Shown one piece after another: positions 5,395 through 5,891 of a DNA stretch of 5,891 nucleotides. The notes beneath the pieces are model-generated. The model saw only the letters and a list, made by a program, of their open reading frames with translations. It was not told where the DNA came from and did no database searches. The stretch is from an uncultured Senegalimassilia sp. Lineage in GTDB: Bacteria; Actinomycetota; Coriobacteriia; Coriobacteriales; Eggerthellaceae. The stretch covers positions 1 through 5,891 of the forward strand of contig CALEWN010000239.1 of assembly GCA_937925385.1 (NCBI GenBank), given 5' to 3'. The translations under genes were made by a program, and so were the position numbers. How positions within the stretch are numbered: position 1 is the stretch's first letter; every line of letters begins with the position of its first letter.

Positions 5395-5461
5395 GCAATG
5401 GCCCCGGGAATGACCTCTGATTCAAGTCACCGGGGCTCGATTTGTATCTATAGGAGTTTTC
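5395..5461 (+). ncRNA. Structured leader RNA upstream of the Abi gene
   Basis: The predicted transcript begins almost directly with a hairpin. GCCCCGG (5401-5407) pairs with CCGGGGC (5430-5436), a GAA bulge follows on the left, and TGAC (5411-5414) pairs with GTCA (5426-5429). The terminal loop is 11 nt (5415-5425). The tail has only a weak T-rich stretch (ATTTGTAT, 5440-5447), so it is a poor terminator. The ribosome binding site of the Abi gene (AGGAG, 5452-5456) comes right after. Abi_2/AbiF proteins are known to be preceded by structured RNAs (the AbiF RNA motif), in some cases reported to work as RNA antitoxins. Assigning this hairpin to that class is my inference. Confidence 0.5.
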
Positions 5462-5891
5462 TTGGCTGACGAGCAATGCAACCATCAGACGAAACACGCC
5501 TGCGTCAACGGCATGAATATCCTCCCGTGGGTTGAGAGATGGCTTTCCCCTGAACGTCTTGCCCCTTACCTCGAAGCTAGCGAGTGCGATGCCGAGAAGG
5601 CGCTCGAGCTGTACCGCTGGAACGTTGCGCTCGGGCAGTTCCTCATGCGCGACATCTCGTACTTCGAGGTGGCTCTCCGCAATGCTTACAACGATACGAT
5701 GGAGGCTCGTTGGGATGGCGAGTGTCACTGGCTTCTCGATGACGACTCTCCTGTGCGCAGGCCTGTCATGAGAAAGTCAGGCAAGGGCACGGTGGACGTC
5801 AACCGCATTAATCGGAAGATCATCGACGTTGCCGTGAACGGGCTTCCCGAGGGGTTTTCGAGCGGTGACCTTGTCTCGGATCTGACACTTG
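5462..5891 (+). CDS. Abi family protein (Abi_2/AbiF-like, HEPN-type), 3'-truncated by the window
   Basis: The start is TTG 5462, 5 nt after AGGAG; an in-frame ATG at 5513 lacks a good ribosome binding site. The 143 visible residues show the pattern of actinobacterial Abi_2-like proteins: WLSPERLAPYL (27-37), ALELYRWNVALGQFLMRDIS (47-66), YFEVALRNAY (67-76) and, at the very edge, SGDLVSDLTL (134-143), which in the family runs on into a GFW motif. These proteins are associated with abortive infection and carry a HEPN RNase-like R-N-x-x-x-H motif near the C-terminus. That part lies beyond the window, so catalytic integrity cannot be judged. The R73-N74 seen here belongs to the conserved N-terminal helix and is probably not the HEPN motif. 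The gene has its own strong promoter and a hairpin leader, and stands next to insertion-sequence debris, as expected for a mobile defence gene. Confidence 0.75.
   Translation, partial: MADEQCNHQTKHACVNGMNILPWVERWLSPERLAPYLEASECDAEKALELYRWNVALGQFLMRDISYFEVALRNAYNDTMEARWDGECHWLLDDDSPVRRPVMRKSGKGTVDVNRINRKIIDVAVNGLPEGFSSGDLVSDLTL

Noticed and set aside
4977..5413. Two overlapping + strand open frames of 131 residues
   Set aside because: They run through a minus-strand terminator, the IS3 OrfA remnant on the other strand and the Abi promoter, and have no motif.
5400..5447. Leader hairpin as a plain intrinsic terminator or attenuator
   Set aside because: The stem is strong, but the following sequence is CTCGATTTGTAT with no real T-run; I prefer a structured leader RNA, while weak attenuation remains possible.

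Overview
The window is high-GC, has frequent TTG/GTG-type starts, and begins inside a molybdo-oxidoreductase locus of the kind that is heavily expanded in Coriobacteriia. I infer an anaerobic actinobacterium of the Eggerthellaceae type (Eggerthella, Gordonibacter, Slackia or relatives). That placement rests on gene content and composition, not on a marker gene.

Left part (1-1950): respiratory genes. The 3' part of an NrfD/DmsC-like membrane anchor runs in from the left edge. An intrinsic terminator follows, and then a TorD/DmsD-family chaperone gene that begins right at the terminator T-run. Downstream, a strong ribosome binding site leads into a wrecked second torD-like gene, of which the C-terminal motif region is still readable. 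Anchor and chaperone serve a molybdopterin enzyme (DMSO reductase family) encoded to the left of the window.

Middle (1873-3627): a HipA-fold kinase gene on the minus strand, without a hipB partner, lies between two direct copies of an 82-bp repeat (75/82 identical by hand count). The right-hand copy abuts a 90-bp AT-richer element bounded by a 13-bp perfect inverted repeat.

Right-centre (3628-4892): a shortened fold-type-I aminotransferase-like ORF that keeps its reading frame but has lost the PLP-binding lysine and other active-site residues. After it comes a 19-nt tandem repeat array (TYAG every 9-10 nt) that ends 3 nt before a good intrinsic terminator. This could be a repeat-bearing small RNA.

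Right end (4893-5891): a minus-strand terminator, a frameshifted remnant of an IS3-family OrfA, then a near-consensus sigma-70 promoter, a compact leader hairpin and the 5' part of an Abi_2/AbiF-type (HEPN) abortive infection gene that leaves the window. The 1.6-5.9 kb stretch reads as an accessory island holding toxin-like genes, insertion-sequence debris, repeats and decaying genes next to a respiratory operon. The strongest candidate for an interesting system is the promoter, structured leader RNA and Abi protein unit at the right edge; the 19-nt array with its terminator is the most unusual non-coding signal.
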